Origin: Serratia fonticola
GTDB taxonomy: Bacteria; Pseudomonadota; Gammaproteobacteria; Enterobacterales; Enterobacteriaceae
Direction: 5' to 3'
Length of the DNA: 64,000 bases
NCBI RefSeq assembly: GCF_006715025.1
Contig: NZ_VFMK01000001.1
Coordinates: 2,170,001-2,234,000 of the forward strand
Shown here piece after piece: positions 18,123 through 26,834 of the stretch. Each line of letters opens with the position of its first letter. The stretch's first letter is position 1. The notes beneath the pieces are model-generated. The model saw only the letters and a program-made list of their open reading frames with translations. It did not search any database and was not told where the DNA came from. The position numbers and the translations under genes were made by a program.

Positions 18123-19031
18123 ATGAGCTGGATTGAACGAATTCTTAACAAGAGCAATGTGACTCAAACCCGTAAGGTGAGTATTCCTGAAGGGGTCTGG
18201 ACCAAATGCGACAGCTGCGGCCAGGTTCTCTATCGCGCCGAGCTGGAACGTAATCTTGAAGTGTGTCCCAAGTGTGACCACCACATGCGTATGTCAGCCC
18301 GTATGCGTTTGCATACGCTGCTTGATGAAGGCAGTGAAGTGGAACTGGGCAGCGAACTGGAGCCGAAAGACGTTCTGAAGTTCAAGGATTCCAAGAAGTA
18401 CAAAGATCGTCTGGTGGCAGCACAAAAAGCGACCGGAGAGAAAGATGCGCTGGTCGTGATGAAAGGCACACTTTATGGCATGCCGATCGTCGCCGCCTCC
18501 TTCGAATTCGCCTTCATTGGCGGTTCGATGTCTTCAGTGGTGGGGGCTCGCTTTGTGCGGGCGGTTGAGCAGGCGCTGGAAGATAACTGCCCGTTGGTCT
18601 GTTTCTCTGCCAGTGGCGGTGCACGTATGCAGGAAGCGCTGATGTCGCTGATGCAGATGGCGAAAACCAGCGCTGCGTTGGCCAAGCTGCAAGAGCGTGG
18701 GCTGCCCTACATTTCAGTGCTGACCGATCCGACCATGGGTGGGGTATCTGCCAGCCTGGCAATGTTAGGTGACATCAATATTGCTGAGCCAAAAGCCCTG
18801 ATCGGCTTTGCTGGCCCACGCGTTATTGAGCAAACCGTGCGTGAAAAACTGCCGCCTGGCTTCCAGCGCAGTGAGTTCCTGATTGAGAAAGGCGCGATCG
18901 ATATGATCGTTCGTCGCCCAGAGATGCGCCAGACCTTGGCCAGCATCCTTTCCAAACTGACTAACCAGCCGCAGCCGCATTTTGATGAAGCTGCTCCGGT
19001 TGTTGCTCAGGATAATCAGGCCGACGCCTGA
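18123..19031 (+). CDS. accD: AccD, acetyl-CoA carboxylase carboxyltransferase beta subunit
   Basis: The protein has 302 residues. An N-terminal zinc ribbon (Cys29-x2-Cys32 and Cys48-x2-Cys51) is followed by the crotonase-like carboxyltransferase domain with Ser-Ala-Ser-Gly-Gly-Ala-Arg-Met-Gln-Glu. With AccA it transfers the carboxyl group from biotin to acetyl-CoA in the first step of fatty acid synthesis. The ATG at 18123 follows AAAGG and gives the known Met-Ser-Trp-Ile-Glu start. The frame opening at 18030 is an untranslated extension. Confidence 0.97.
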   Translation: MSWIERILNKSNVTQTRKVSIPEGVWTKCDSCGQVLYRAELERNLEVCPKCDHHMRMSARMRLHTLLDEGSEVELGSELEPKDVLKFKDSKKYKDRLVAAQKATGEKDALVVMKGTLYGMPIVAASFEFAFIGGSMSSVVGARFVRAVEQALEDNCPLVCFSASGGARMQEALMSLMQMAKTSAALAKLQERGLPYISVLTDPTMGGVSASLAMLGDINIAEPKALIGFAGPRVIEQTVREKLPPGFQRSEFLIEKGAIDMIVRRPEMRQTLASILSKLTNQPQPHFDEAAPVVAQDNQADA

Positions 19032-19046
19032 GGCGCAGACAAAGAG

Positions 19047-19072
19047 CCGGCGCAGGCATAAGCCTGTGCCGG
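19047..19072 (+). terminator. Hairpin after accD
   Basis: A perfect stem CCGGCGCAGGC-ataa-GCCTGTGCCGG (one G-U type mismatch) lies 15 bp after the accD stop. A strong T-tract is absent, so it may be a partial terminator before folC. Confidence 0.5.
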
Positions 19073-19108
19073 GTTCGGCTGTCATTTTGTGGCTAAGTGA
19101 CGGCTGAA

Positions 19109-19167
19109 ATACCCTGTGAATTTCACGCTGTAGCCAATCGTGCAACAGCCTGAAAGATGACGGGTAT
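19109..19167. repeat. Short ERIC-like palindrome
   Basis: Ends ATACCC and GGGTAT enclose arms TGAATTTCACGCTGTAGCC and CAACAGCCTGAAAGATGAC. This is a core-deleted ERIC like the one at 11959-12020. The upstream frame of folC begins inside it, which argues for the later folC start. Confidence 0.6.
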
Positions 19168-19243
19168 AACGGAGAGCATCGCCTTTGACCTTGGTGAGGG
19201 GGTGCACCTTACGGATTTTGAACCCAAAGTCAGTGACGGACTC

Positions 19244-20509
19244 ATGCAAAATCACCAAATTCCCCAAGCCACGTCGCCTTTGAGCTCGTGGCTTTACTAT
19301 CTGGAACGTCTGCACAGCCAGGCGATTGAACTTGGCCTGGAACGTGTGCAGCACGTTGCAGCGCATCTCGACTTACTCACGCCAGCCCCCACGGTATTTA
19401 CCGTTGCCGGTACCAACGGCAAGGGCACGACCTGCCGCACGCTGGAGGCTATCCTGATGGCGGCCGGGTTGCGGGTGGGTGTTTACAGTTCTCCTCATCT
19501 GGTGCGCTATACCGAACGTGTTCGTATTCAGGGCGAAGAGTTGAGCGAGGCTGAACACTGTCGCTCCTTTGCCGCGATTGAAGCGGGCCGTGGTGAAACC
19601 TCTCTGACTTATTTCGAATTTGGCACCCTGTCGGCACTGCAATTGTTTAAACAGGCTAAACTCGACGTAGTGATCCTCGAAGTGGGGCTCGGAGGGCGGC
19701 TGGATGCGACCAATATCGTCGATGCGGACGTTGCCGTGGTGACCAGCATTGCGTTGGATCATACCGATTGGCTGGGGAGCGATCGCGAGAGCATCGGCCG
19801 CGAGAAAGCCGGGGTTTTCCGTGCAGCCAAGCCCGCTGTCGTGGGAGAACCGGATATGCCACACAGTATTCAGCAGGTGGCTGATAATCTGGGTGCGCTG
19901 CTTTATCGCCGTGGTGAGGCCTGGACGTTCAGTGAGCAAGGTGAACGCTGGCAATGGGAAGGCGAAGGCACACGCCTGACCGACCTGCCCATGCCTAATG
20001 TGCCGTTGGCGAATGCCGCCACCGCGCTGGCTGCTTTGCACTATTCAGCGTTAGAAATTGATGAGAAAGCGATTTTTGTCGGATTGCAGCAGGCCACACT
20101 GCCGGGGCGTTTTCAGATTGTTCAGCACAACCCTTTGCTGATCCTGGATGTGGCGCATAACCCTCATGCGGCGGCTTACCTGGCTGAGCGATTGGCAAAA
20201 TTGCCGCGCAGCGGCGGTAAGGTACGCGCCGTGGTGGGTATGCTGTCGGACAAAGACATCGCCGGAACCTTGGCTTGTCTGAGTGGACAGGTGGATGAGT
20301 GGTACTGCGCGCCGCTGGAAGGTCCGCGTGGTGCCAGTGTTGCCTTACTGGCGCAACATTTAACGGAACCGCAGCAGTTTGCCGATGTCGAAACTGCCTG
20401 GCGTCAGGCGATGCAGGATGCCGATTTACAGGATATTGTGATCGTCTGTGGATCGTTCCACACCGTTGCACATGTGATGACGGCGTTAGACGAGAGGCGG
20501 GGAGTGTGA
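19244..20509 (+). CDS. folC: FolC, dihydrofolate synthase/folylpolyglutamate synthase
   Basis: This 421-residue Mur-ligase family enzyme has the ATP loop Gly-Thr-Asn-Gly-Lys-Gly-Thr-Thr (residues 56-63). Downstream are Glu-Val-Gly-Leu-Gly-Gly-Arg-Leu-Asp-Ala-Thr-Asn and Asp-Val-Ala-His-Asn-Pro-His-Ala, which are family signatures. It couples dihydropteroate to glutamate and then extends the polyglutamate tail in the cytoplasm. The ATG at 19244 aligns with the E. coli N-terminus; the frame further upstream runs into a repeat. dedD follows directly with no gap. Confidence 0.96.
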   Translation: MQNHQIPQATSPLSSWLYYLERLHSQAIELGLERVQHVAAHLDLLTPAPTVFTVAGTNGKGTTCRTLEAILMAAGLRVGVYSSPHLVRYTERVRIQGEELSEAEHCRSFAAIEAGRGETSLTYFEFGTLSALQLFKQAKLDVVILEVGLGGRLDATNIVDADVAVVTSIALDHTDWLGSDRESIGREKAGVFRAAKPAVVGEPDMPHSIQQVADNLGALLYRRGEAWTFSEQGERWQWEGEGTRLTDLPMPNVPLANAATALAALHYSALEIDEKAIFVGLQQATLPGRFQIVQHNPLLILDVAHNPHAAAYLAERLAKLPRSGGKVRAVVGMLSDKDIAGTLACLSGQVDEWYCAPLEGPRGASVALLAQHLTEPQQFADVETAWRQAMQDADLQDIVIVCGSFHTVAHVMTALDERRGV

Positions 20510-21244
20510 GTGGCAAGTAAATTTCAAAATCGACTGGTTGGAACCGTGATTTTGGTTGCCCTGGGGGTCATTATCCTGCCGGGGCTGCTGGACGGGAAAA
20601 AGAAGCATTATGAGGATGAGTTCGCCGCGATCCCATTGGTGCCCAAGCCGGGTGATGCCCATGAAACCGATGTGATACCGCCGGCCAACCAGCCGTTGCC
20701 AGCGCAACCGCCTGAAGGGGCGGGGGCATTGGTCGAGCAGCAGGCTGCGGCTGAGGCCGCTGCCCAACAGGCAGCCAACCAGGCGGCGCAGCAGCAAGAG
20801 CCTAAGGTCGTAGCACCTGCGCCGATCGAAACCAAACCGGTTCAAGTATCGAAACCAAAGCCGGTGGAGACTAAGCCGGTAGAAGTGAAACCCAAGCCGG
20901 TGCCGCCGCCGAAGGTGGAACCGAAGCCAGAAGTGAAACCGGAGCCGAAGCCTGAACCGAAACCGCAGCCTAAACCGGCGGTAGAGGAAAAAGCACCGGC
21001 AGGGCAGGCTTTTGTGGTGCAACTGGGGGCGTTGAAAAATGCTGCCAAGGTCAACGAGATCGTCGCTTCTCTGCGTTTGTCCGGCTATCGTGCCTATACC
21101 GTGCCATCAACGCCGGTTCAGGGGGAGATCACCCGAATCTTCGTGGGCCCGGATGCTTCGAAGCAGAAGCTGCAGTCATCGCTGCCTGAACTGAATGCGA
21201 TCAGTGGGTTAAACGGGCAAGTAAAGGCCTATAGCGCACGATAA
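20510..21244 (+). CDS. dedD: DedD, SPOR-domain cell division protein
   Basis: The protein has 244 residues. A short cytoplasmic N-terminus and one membrane helix (about 10-27) are followed by a long periplasmic linker rich in Ala, Gln, Pro and Lys (about 50-165) and a C-terminal SPOR domain (about 166-244) that binds denuded septal peptidoglycan. It supports constriction at midcell. The linker has many Lys-Pro repeats. It starts with GTG immediately after the folC stop. Confidence 0.93.
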   Translation: MASKFQNRLVGTVILVALGVIILPGLLDGKKKHYEDEFAAIPLVPKPGDAHETDVIPPANQPLPAQPPEGAGALVEQQAAAEAAAQQAANQAAQQQEPKVVAPAPIETKPVQVSKPKPVETKPVEVKPKPVPPPKVEPKPEVKPEPKPEPKPQPKPAVEEKAPAGQAFVVQLGALKNAAKVNEIVASLRLSGYRAYTVPSTPVQGEITRIFVGPDASKQKLQSSLPELNAISGLNGQVKAYSAR

Positions 21245-21245
21245 T

Positions 21246-21369
21246 AGACTCCTGTCTTTCAAGCCACAGCGTTGTTATCTGCTCGAGCTTACCCCCAGTC
21301 ACTTACACAAGTCAGTGACTGGGGTGAACGTTCTTGCCGCCAAACTGCAACGTCAAGTACTTGGGGATA
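21246..21369. repeat. ERIC element, full length
   Basis: About 124 bp with the diagnostic ERIC core (CTTACCCCCAGTCACTTAC, then GTGACTGGGGTGAACG) and outer parts CTTTCAAGCCACAGCG and GCCGCCAAACTGCAACG. It lies between dedD and the cvpA promoter, and its core forms a strong hairpin. Confidence 0.85.
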
Positions 21370-21407
21370 TCGCCGTTTTTTTATTTGTTTTGTAGTGGAA
21401 ATCCGCT

Positions 21408-21423
21408 ACGCAAACGTTTTCTT
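21408..21423. promoter_or_regulatory. PurR operator of cvpA-purF
   Basis: ACGCAAACGTTTTCTT is an excellent match to the known PurR box. A TAGAAT -10-like hexamer follows at 21431-21436 and cvpA starts at 21481. Repression of the purF operon by PurR with hypoxanthine or guanine is established in E. coli and is expected here. Confidence 0.85.
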
Positions 21424-21480
21424 TTTCTGTTAGAATTCGCCGCGAATTGGATGCGGGGCGATTCATCATTGGAATAGTTC

Positions 21481-21981
21481 ATGGTCTGGATTGATTACGT
21501 CATTATAGCGTTGATTGGATTTTCGGCTTTGGTAAGCCTGATCCGAGGTTTTGTTCGCGAAGCATTGTCACTTGTGACATGGGGATGTGCGTTCTTTGTT
21601 GCCAGCCATTTCTACCCTTACCTTGCAGCCTACTTCACTCGTTTTGAAGATGAGCTGGTGCGGAACGGCATTGCGATTGCCATTTTGTTTATCGCAACGC
21701 TGATTGTGGGCGCTATCGTCAACTATGTGATTGGATCACTGGTAGAGAAAACCGGATTATCGGGTACCGATCGAGTGCTGGGCGTGTGTTTCGGTGCACT
21801 GCGTGGCGTGTTGATCGTTGCGGCGATCCTGTTCTTTCTGGATACCTTTACCACTCTTTCACAAAGTGCGGATTGGAAGCAGTCGCAGTTGATTCCCCAG
21901 TTCAGTTACATCATCAGGTGGTTCTTTGACTACCTGCAGAGCACGTCGAGTTTCTTACCAACCCAATTACCGGGGCGGTAG
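21481..21981 (+). CDS. cvpA: CvpA, colicin V production/membrane protein
   Basis: This 166-residue inner-membrane protein has four predicted helices and the family N-terminus Trp-Ile-Asp-Tyr-Val-Ile. It is first in the PurR-controlled cvpA-purF operon, as in E. coli. Its cellular role remains loosely defined; it is needed for colicin V production and for envelope stress tolerance in some enterobacteria. Confidence 0.95.
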   Translation: MVWIDYVIIALIGFSALVSLIRGFVREALSLVTWGCAFFVASHFYPYLAAYFTRFEDELVRNGIAIAILFIATLIVGAIVNYVIGSLVEKTGLSGTDRVLGVCFGALRGVLIVAAILFFLDTFTTLSQSADWKQSQLIPQFSYIIRWFFDYLQSTSSFLPTQLPGR

Positions 21982-22002
21982 CGGCTTAGAGGAAAAGACA
22001 AC

Positions 22003-23520
22003 ATGTGCGGTATTGTCGGTATCGCCGGTTTTATGCCGGTTAACCAGTCGATTTATGATGCATTGACGGTGCTTCAGCATCGTGGACAGGATGCCGCCGG
22101 CATCGTCACCATTGATGCCCATAACGGGTTCCGTCTGCGTAAGGCAAACGGCTTGGTGAAAGATGTGTTTGAAGCCCGCCATATGCTGCGCTTGCAGGGC
22201 AATATGGGCATTGGTCATGTACGTTATCCAACGGCTGGCAGCTCCAGCGCTTCAGAAGCCCAACCTTTCTATGTCAACTCGCCGTTCGGCATTACGCTGG
22301 CACACAACGGCAATCTGACCAACGCCCATGAACTGCGCCAGCAGTTGTTTGAACGTGGCCGCCGTCATGTCAATACCACCTCCGATTCCGAGATCCTGCT
22401 GAACGTGCTGGCTACTGAGCTTGACCGTTTCCAACATTATCCGCTGGAGTCCGACAACATTTTCACCGCGATTGCAGCGATGCATCAGCAACTGCGCGGA
22501 GCTTATGCTTGTGTAGCCATGATTATCGGCCACGGCCTGGTGGCGTTCCGCGATCCTAACGGTATTCGTCCGTTGGTGATTGGTAAACGTGAGCTGGAAG
22601 ATGGCCGCTGTGAATACATGGTTGCCTCTGAAAGCGTGGCACTCGATACGTTGGGCTTTGAGTTCCTGCGTGATGTGGCACCGGGTGAAGCGGTGTACAT
22701 CACCGAGAAAGGCCAACTGTTTACTCGCCAGTGTGCAGAGAATCCAAAAACCAATCCGTGCCTGTTTGAATATGTCTATTTTGCCCGTCCAGATTCCTTT
22801 ATGGACAAAATCTCTGTCTACAGCGCCCGCGTGCGCATGGGGCAGAAGCTGGGCGAAAAGATTGCCCGCGAATGGGAAGACCTGGACATCGACGTGGTGA
22901 TCCCTATCCCGGAAACCTCCTGCGATATCGCGCTGGAGATTGCCCGTATTCTGGATAAACCCTATCGCCAGGGTTTTGTTAAAAATCGTTATGTCGGCCG
23001 TACCTTTATCATGCCGGGCCAACAGGCTCGCCGCCAATCGGTGCGCCGCAAGCTGAACGCCAACCGTGCCGAGTTCCGTGATAAGAACGTGTTGCTGGTG
23101 GATGACTCCATCGTCCGTGGCACCACGTCAGAACAAATCGTCGAGATGGCGCGGGACGCGGGCGCGAAACGGGTTTACCTGGCTTCCGCCGCGCCGGAAA
23201 TCCGCTTCCCTAACGTATACGGCATTGATATGCCGAGTGCGACAGAACTGATCGCCCATGGGCGTGAAGTGGATGAAATACGTCAATTAATCGGTGCTGA
23301 CGGCCTGATTTTCCAGGACTTGGACGATCTGATTGAAGCCGTACGTGAAGAGAATCCGGATATCGTGCAGTTTGAATGCTCGGTCTTCAACGGGATCTAT
23401 GTCACGAAAGACGTCGATCAGAGCTACCTGGAGTATCTGGAAGCCCTGCGTAATGACGACGCCAAGGCGTTACGTGGCCAAACCGAGGCCGAAAATCTGG
23501 AAATGCATAACGAAGGTTAA
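22003..23520 (+). CDS. purF: PurF, amidophosphoribosyltransferase
   Basis: The protein has 505 residues. Cys2, after removal of Met1, is the N-terminal nucleophile of the glutamine amidotransferase domain. The C-terminal phosphoribosyltransferase domain has the PRPP loop Val-Asp-Asp-Ser-Ile-Val-Arg-Gly-Thr-Thr near residue 366. It makes phosphoribosylamine, the committed step of purine synthesis. It follows cvpA by 21 bp with GAGGAAAAG as ribosome site. A hairpin (about 23537-23564) follows the stop. Confidence 0.97.
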   Translation: MCGIVGIAGFMPVNQSIYDALTVLQHRGQDAAGIVTIDAHNGFRLRKANGLVKDVFEARHMLRLQGNMGIGHVRYPTAGSSSASEAQPFYVNSPFGITLAHNGNLTNAHELRQQLFERGRRHVNTTSDSEILLNVLATELDRFQHYPLESDNIFTAIAAMHQQLRGAYACVAMIIGHGLVAFRDPNGIRPLVIGKRELEDGRCEYMVASESVALDTLGFEFLRDVAPGEAVYITEKGQLFTRQCAENPKTNPCLFEYVYFARPDSFMDKISVYSARVRMGQKLGEKIAREWEDLDIDVVIPIPETSCDIALEIARILDKPYRQGFVKNRYVGRTFIMPGQQARRQSVRRKLNANRAEFRDKNVLLVDDSIVRGTTSEQIVEMARDAGAKRVYLASAAPEIRFPNVYGIDMPSATELIAHGREVDEIRQLIGADGLIFQDLDDLIEAVREENPDIVQFECSVFNGIYVTKDVDQSYLEYLEALRNDDAKALRGQTEAENLEMHNEG

Positions 23521-23644
23521 ACCCTCTCACCAAAATAGTGCGCCGTAGCGTTTGCTGCGGTGCATTCTTATCCACGGCTTTATCTATAAAGTTTGCCCTG
23601 ATTCGGCTATCCTAACCAGACATACTTAGGCTGAGGCCCGCTTT

Positions 23645-24217
23645 ATGAAAAGACTCATTATTGGTATTTCCGGCGCCAGTGGCGCAATCTACGGCGTGCG
23701 CCTGCTGCAGGTGTTACGTGGTGTAGAAAATGTGGAAACTCACCTGGTGATGAGTCAGGCAGCGCGGCAAACGTTGGCATTGGAAACCTCGCTGAGCCTG
23801 CGCGACGTGCAGGCGTTGGCCGATGTGGTCTACGATGCGCGCGATATTGCTGCCAGCATCTCCTCAGGCTCTTTCAAAACGATGGGGATGGTGATTTTAC
23901 CGTGCTCTATCAAAACGTTATCCGGTATTGTCAACAGCTATAGCGATGGGTTACTGACGCGTGCTGCGGATGTGGTTCTCAAAGAGCGCCGTCCTTTGGT
24001 GCTCTGTGTGCGCGAAACGCCATTGCATCTTGGGCATCTGCGGCTGATGACGCAGGCGGCGGAGTTAGGGGCGATGATTATGCCACCGGTACCGGCGTTT
24101 TATCATCGTCCACAAACCGTGGACGACATTATCGATCAGACCGTTAACCGGGTTATCGATCAGTTTGATATCGAACTTCAGCAAGACCTCTTCACGCGCT
24201 GGCAAGGCGCAAATTAA
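23645..24217 (+). CDS. ubiX: UbiX, flavin prenyltransferase
   Basis: The protein has 190 residues with the N-terminal flavin-binding Gly-Ile-Ser-Gly-Ala-Ser-Gly-Ala motif and the later Pro-Cys-Ser-Ile-Lys-Thr-Leu. It makes prenylated FMN for the decarboxylase UbiD in ubiquinone synthesis. It lies 124 bp after purF, the order seen in E. coli. A potential ribosome site, GAGG, lies 9 bases before the ATG. Confidence 0.95.
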   Translation: MKRLIIGISGASGAIYGVRLLQVLRGVENVETHLVMSQAARQTLALETSLSLRDVQALADVVYDARDIAASISSGSFKTMGMVILPCSIKTLSGIVNSYSDGLLTRAADVVLKERRPLVLCVRETPLHLGHLRLMTQAAELGAMIMPPVPAFYHRPQTVDDIIDQTVNRVIDQFDIELQQDLFTRWQGAN

Positions 24218-24254
24218 CGTTTCTAACCTCAAAATTATACATTTGTGCAACATC

Positions 24255-24291
24255 GCACTGATTTAGTGCCATTCATGCACCATAATGATGC
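24255..24291. promoter_or_regulatory. Two NtrC enhancer sites upstream of hisJ
   Basis: GCACT-gattt-AGTGC (24255-24269) is a perfect dyad of NtrC-site form. TGCACCATAATGATGC (24276-24291) matches the NtrC consensus GCACC-N5-GGTGC with one mismatch. Their centres are about two helical turns apart and about 160-170 bp upstream of the sigma-54 promoter, a usual enhancer layout. Confidence 0.75.
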
Positions 24292-24430
24292 CGTTTCACC
24301 CTGCATTCTGTTTCAGTATCTTGTTGGTTAACCTTGGCGAAGCCTGCGTTGGCCGATGATTTTACCGTTATCGTCTCAGGAAGGTGTGTTGTGCAGAACG
24401 AGGCCGTTCCCCTCGTTCTATCACGACAAA

Positions 24431-24447
24431 GTGGCACGATTACTGCA
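24431..24447 (+). promoter_or_regulatory. Sigma-54 promoter of hisJQMP
   Basis: GTGGCACGATTACTGCA has the invariant GG and GC elements separated by exactly 10 bases and the TGGCACG block typical of sigma-54 promoters. The transcript would start near 24458, about 55 bp before hisJ. With the NtrC dyads upstream it predicts nitrogen-controlled histidine/basic amino acid uptake, as known for argT in Salmonella. Confidence 0.85.
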
Positions 24448-24512
24448 GATTCAGTGTGTGATGAAAGTAGTGTCCGTAGTGGCATTGGCAAAATATCTAT
24501 TTGAGGGTAATT

Positions 24513-25295
24513 ATGAAAAAGCTTGTTAAGGTTCTTCCTTTAGTCTTGGCTTTGAGCGCAATGAGCAGTGCTTTTGCCGCGTTACCCACCACGCTGAAAA
24601 TTGGCACTGATCCAACCTATGCGCCTTTTGAATCCAAAAACGCGCAGGGTGAACTGGTCGGGTTCGATATCGATCTGGCCAAGGAACTGTGCAAACGCAT
24701 AAATACCCAATGTACTTTTGTAGAAAGTGATTTTGACGCGCTGATCCCTTCCCTGAAAGCGAAGAAAATTGATGCGATCATCTCCTCCTTGTCCATCACT
24801 GAAAAACGTCAGCAGGAAATTGCCTTTACCGACAAACTCTATGCTGCCAACGCCCGTCTTATTGCACCCAAAGGCTCGAAGCTGTTGCCTACTGTTGATT
24901 CGCTGAAAGGCAAGAGCGTAGGTGTGCTGCAAGGTACGACGCAGGAAGCCTATGCCAATGCCAACTGGCAGCCGAAAGGGGTGACGGTTGTCCCTTATCA
25001 GAACCAGGATCTGGTCTATGCCGATCTGGCCTCCGGGCGCATTGACGCAGCATTCCAGGATGAAGTTGCCGGCAGCGACGGTTTCCTTAAACAGCCTCCA
25101 GGTAAGGATTACGCTTTCGCGGGGGAATCGGTGAAAGACGACAAGTTCTTCGGCGTCGGCACCGGTATGGGCCTGCGTAAAGATGAAACCGAGCTGAAGG
25201 CGGCGCTGGACAAAGCCTTTGCCGAGATGCGTAAAGACGGTACCTACGATAAGTTCGCGAAAAAATACTTCGACTTTGACGTCTACGGCGGTTAA
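24513..25295 (+). CDS. hisJ: HisJ/ArgT-type periplasmic histidine (basic amino acid) binding protein
   Basis: The protein has 260 residues with a signal peptide cleaved after Ala-Phe-Ala (residue 22) and the SBP-bac-3 fold (Gly-Thr-Asp-Pro-Thr-Tyr-Ala-Pro-Phe-Glu near the mature start). It feeds HisQMP. E. coli has adjacent argT and hisJ paralogues; here only one copy is present, so it may serve both histidine and lysine/arginine/ornithine. The ATG at 24513 follows TGAGGG and gives the same length as E. coli HisJ. Confidence 0.92.
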   Translation: MKKLVKVLPLVLALSAMSSAFAALPTTLKIGTDPTYAPFESKNAQGELVGFDIDLAKELCKRINTQCTFVESDFDALIPSLKAKKIDAIISSLSITEKRQQEIAFTDKLYAANARLIAPKGSKLLPTVDSLKGKSVGVLQGTTQEAYANANWQPKGVTVVPYQNQDLVYADLASGRIDAAFQDEVAGSDGFLKQPPGKDYAFAGESVKDDKFFGVGTGMGLRKDETELKAALDKAFAEMRKDGTYDKFAKKYFDFDVYGG

Positions 25296-25320
25296 TTCCC
25301 GTTCGTATCATGCTGTGGCT

Positions 25321-25344
25321 ACGGGTCCGCTTTGCCGGGCCCGT
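25321..25344 (+). terminator. Intercistronic hairpin between hisJ and hisQ
   Basis: ACGGGTCCG-ctttgc-CGGGCCCGT forms a strong stem 26 bp after hisJ, with no T-tract. Such hairpins stabilise the upstream message and let the binding protein be made in excess over the membrane subunits. Confidence 0.55.
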
Positions 25345-25428
25345 GCGAACCTCAATACGGTGTCACGATGTAGGGGGCAGCCTGCTGCACCCGGTGGTTC
25401 GGGATCCCATGACGACAGGATGAAGTAA

Positions 25429-26115
25429 ATGCTGCAAGGCTATTCCCAACTGATTTTTGAGGGCGCTCTGGTGACGCTGGAGCTGGCTCTCAGCTCCGTT
25501 CTTCTGGCGGTGGTGATCGGTTTGATCGGCGCCGGTGGTAAACTTTCGCAAAACCCTATCATTTCGTCATTATTCGGTGCTTATACCACGCTGATCCGTG
25601 GTGTGCCGGATCTGGTATTGATGCTGTTGATTTTTTACGGTCTGCAGATTGTCTTGAACAGCCTCACCGAGCTAATCGGGTTTGCCCAGATCGACATCGA
25701 TCCTCTGGGGGCCGGTATCATCACTCTGGGATTTATTTATGGCGCTTACTTCACGGAAACCTTCCGTGGTGCCTACCTGGCGGTACCGCGTGGCCAGATC
25801 GAGGCGGCCACCGCCTTCGGTTTTTCTCAGGGGCAAATTTTCCGCCGTATTCTGTTTCCGGCCATGATGCGTTTTGCATTGCCTGGCATCGGTAACAACT
25901 GGCAGGTGATCCTCAAGGCAACGGCGCTGGTGTCGATTCTTGGCTTGAACGATCTGGTCAAGGCAACGCAGTTGGCAGGTAAAGGCACCTATCAGCCTTT
26001 CTTTTATGCCATCGTCGCAGGTCTGGTGTATCTGCTTTTCACCACCGTTTCCAACGGCGTATTGCTGTGGCTTGAGCGGCGTTACTCTCTGGGCGTCAAA
26101 AGGGCCGAACTATGA
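25429..26115 (+). CDS. hisQ: HisQ, histidine ABC transporter permease
   Basis: The protein has 228 residues and five or so membrane helices. The permease EAA-type cytoplasmic loop reads Glu-Ala-Ala-Thr-Ala-Phe-Gly-Phe-Ser near residue 125. With HisM it forms the channel for amino acids delivered by HisJ. AGGATGAAG lies just before the ATG. Its end overlaps hisM by 4 bases. Confidence 0.95.
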   Translation: MLQGYSQLIFEGALVTLELALSSVLLAVVIGLIGAGGKLSQNPIISSLFGAYTTLIRGVPDLVLMLLIFYGLQIVLNSLTELIGFAQIDIDPLGAGIITLGFIYGAYFTETFRGAYLAVPRGQIEAATAFGFSQGQIFRRILFPAMMRFALPGIGNNWQVILKATALVSILGLNDLVKATQLAGKGTYQPFFYAIVAGLVYLLFTTVSNGVLLWLERRYSLGVKRAEL

Positions 26116-26819
26116 TCGATATCTTGCATCAGTATTGGCAGTCTCTGCTATGGAGCGACGGGTATCGCTTTACCGGGGTGGCGGTGACGCTATGGCTGCT
26201 GATTTCGTCGGTGGTGATGGGCGGGTTGCTGGCGATCCCGATGGCGGTCGCTCGTGTGTCGCCGGTTCGCTGGTTACGTTTCCCGGTGTGGCTGTACACC
26301 TATGTGTTTCGTGGTACGCCGCTGTATGTCCAGTTGCTGGTGTTTTACTCCGGCATGTACAGCCTGGAGATAGTACGGGGATCGGAGTTTCTTAATGCGT
26401 TTTTCCGCAGTGGGCTCAATTGCACTATTTTGGCGCTGACGCTCAATACCTGCGCCTATACCACGGAAATATTTGCTGGAGCTATTCGTTCGGTACCCCA
26501 CGGGGAAATTGAAGCAGCCAGGGCCTATGGTTTTTCACGTTTTAAACTGTACCGCTGCATTATCTTGCCTTCGGCGTTACGTACCGCATTACCGGCGTAC
26601 AGCAATGAAGTTATCCTGATGCTGCATTCGACCGCGCTGGCCTTTACGGCCACTGTGCCGGATTTGTTGAAGATAGCCCGTGATATTAATGCGGCAACCT
26701 ATCAACCGTTCTATGCCTTCGGCATTGCAGCGGTGTTGTATCTGATTATCTCTTATGCGCTGATCAGCCTGTTTCGTAAGGCGGAGAAACGCTGGATGGC
26801 ACACGTAACTCATCGATGA
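26112..26819 (+). CDS. hisM: HisM, histidine ABC transporter permease
   Basis: The protein has 235 residues and is the partner permease of HisQ, with the coupling loop Glu-Ala-Ala-Arg-Ala-Tyr-Gly-Phe-Ser near residue 137. It overlaps hisQ by 4 bases (ATGA), and hisP follows within 16 bp, so subunit synthesis is coupled. Confidence 0.95.
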   Translation: MIDILHQYWQSLLWSDGYRFTGVAVTLWLLISSVVMGGLLAIPMAVARVSPVRWLRFPVWLYTYVFRGTPLYVQLLVFYSGMYSLEIVRGSEFLNAFFRSGLNCTILALTLNTCAYTTEIFAGAIRSVPHGEIEAARAYGFSRFKLYRCIILPSALRTALPAYSNEVILMLHSTALAFTATVPDLLKIARDINAATYQPFYAFGIAAVLYLIISYALISLFRKAEKRWMAHVTHR

Positions 26820-26834
26820 ATGGCGGAAACAACC

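Noticed and set aside
22252..23037. 261-codon open frame opposite purF
   Set aside because: Antisense to a complete purF; no independent evidence.
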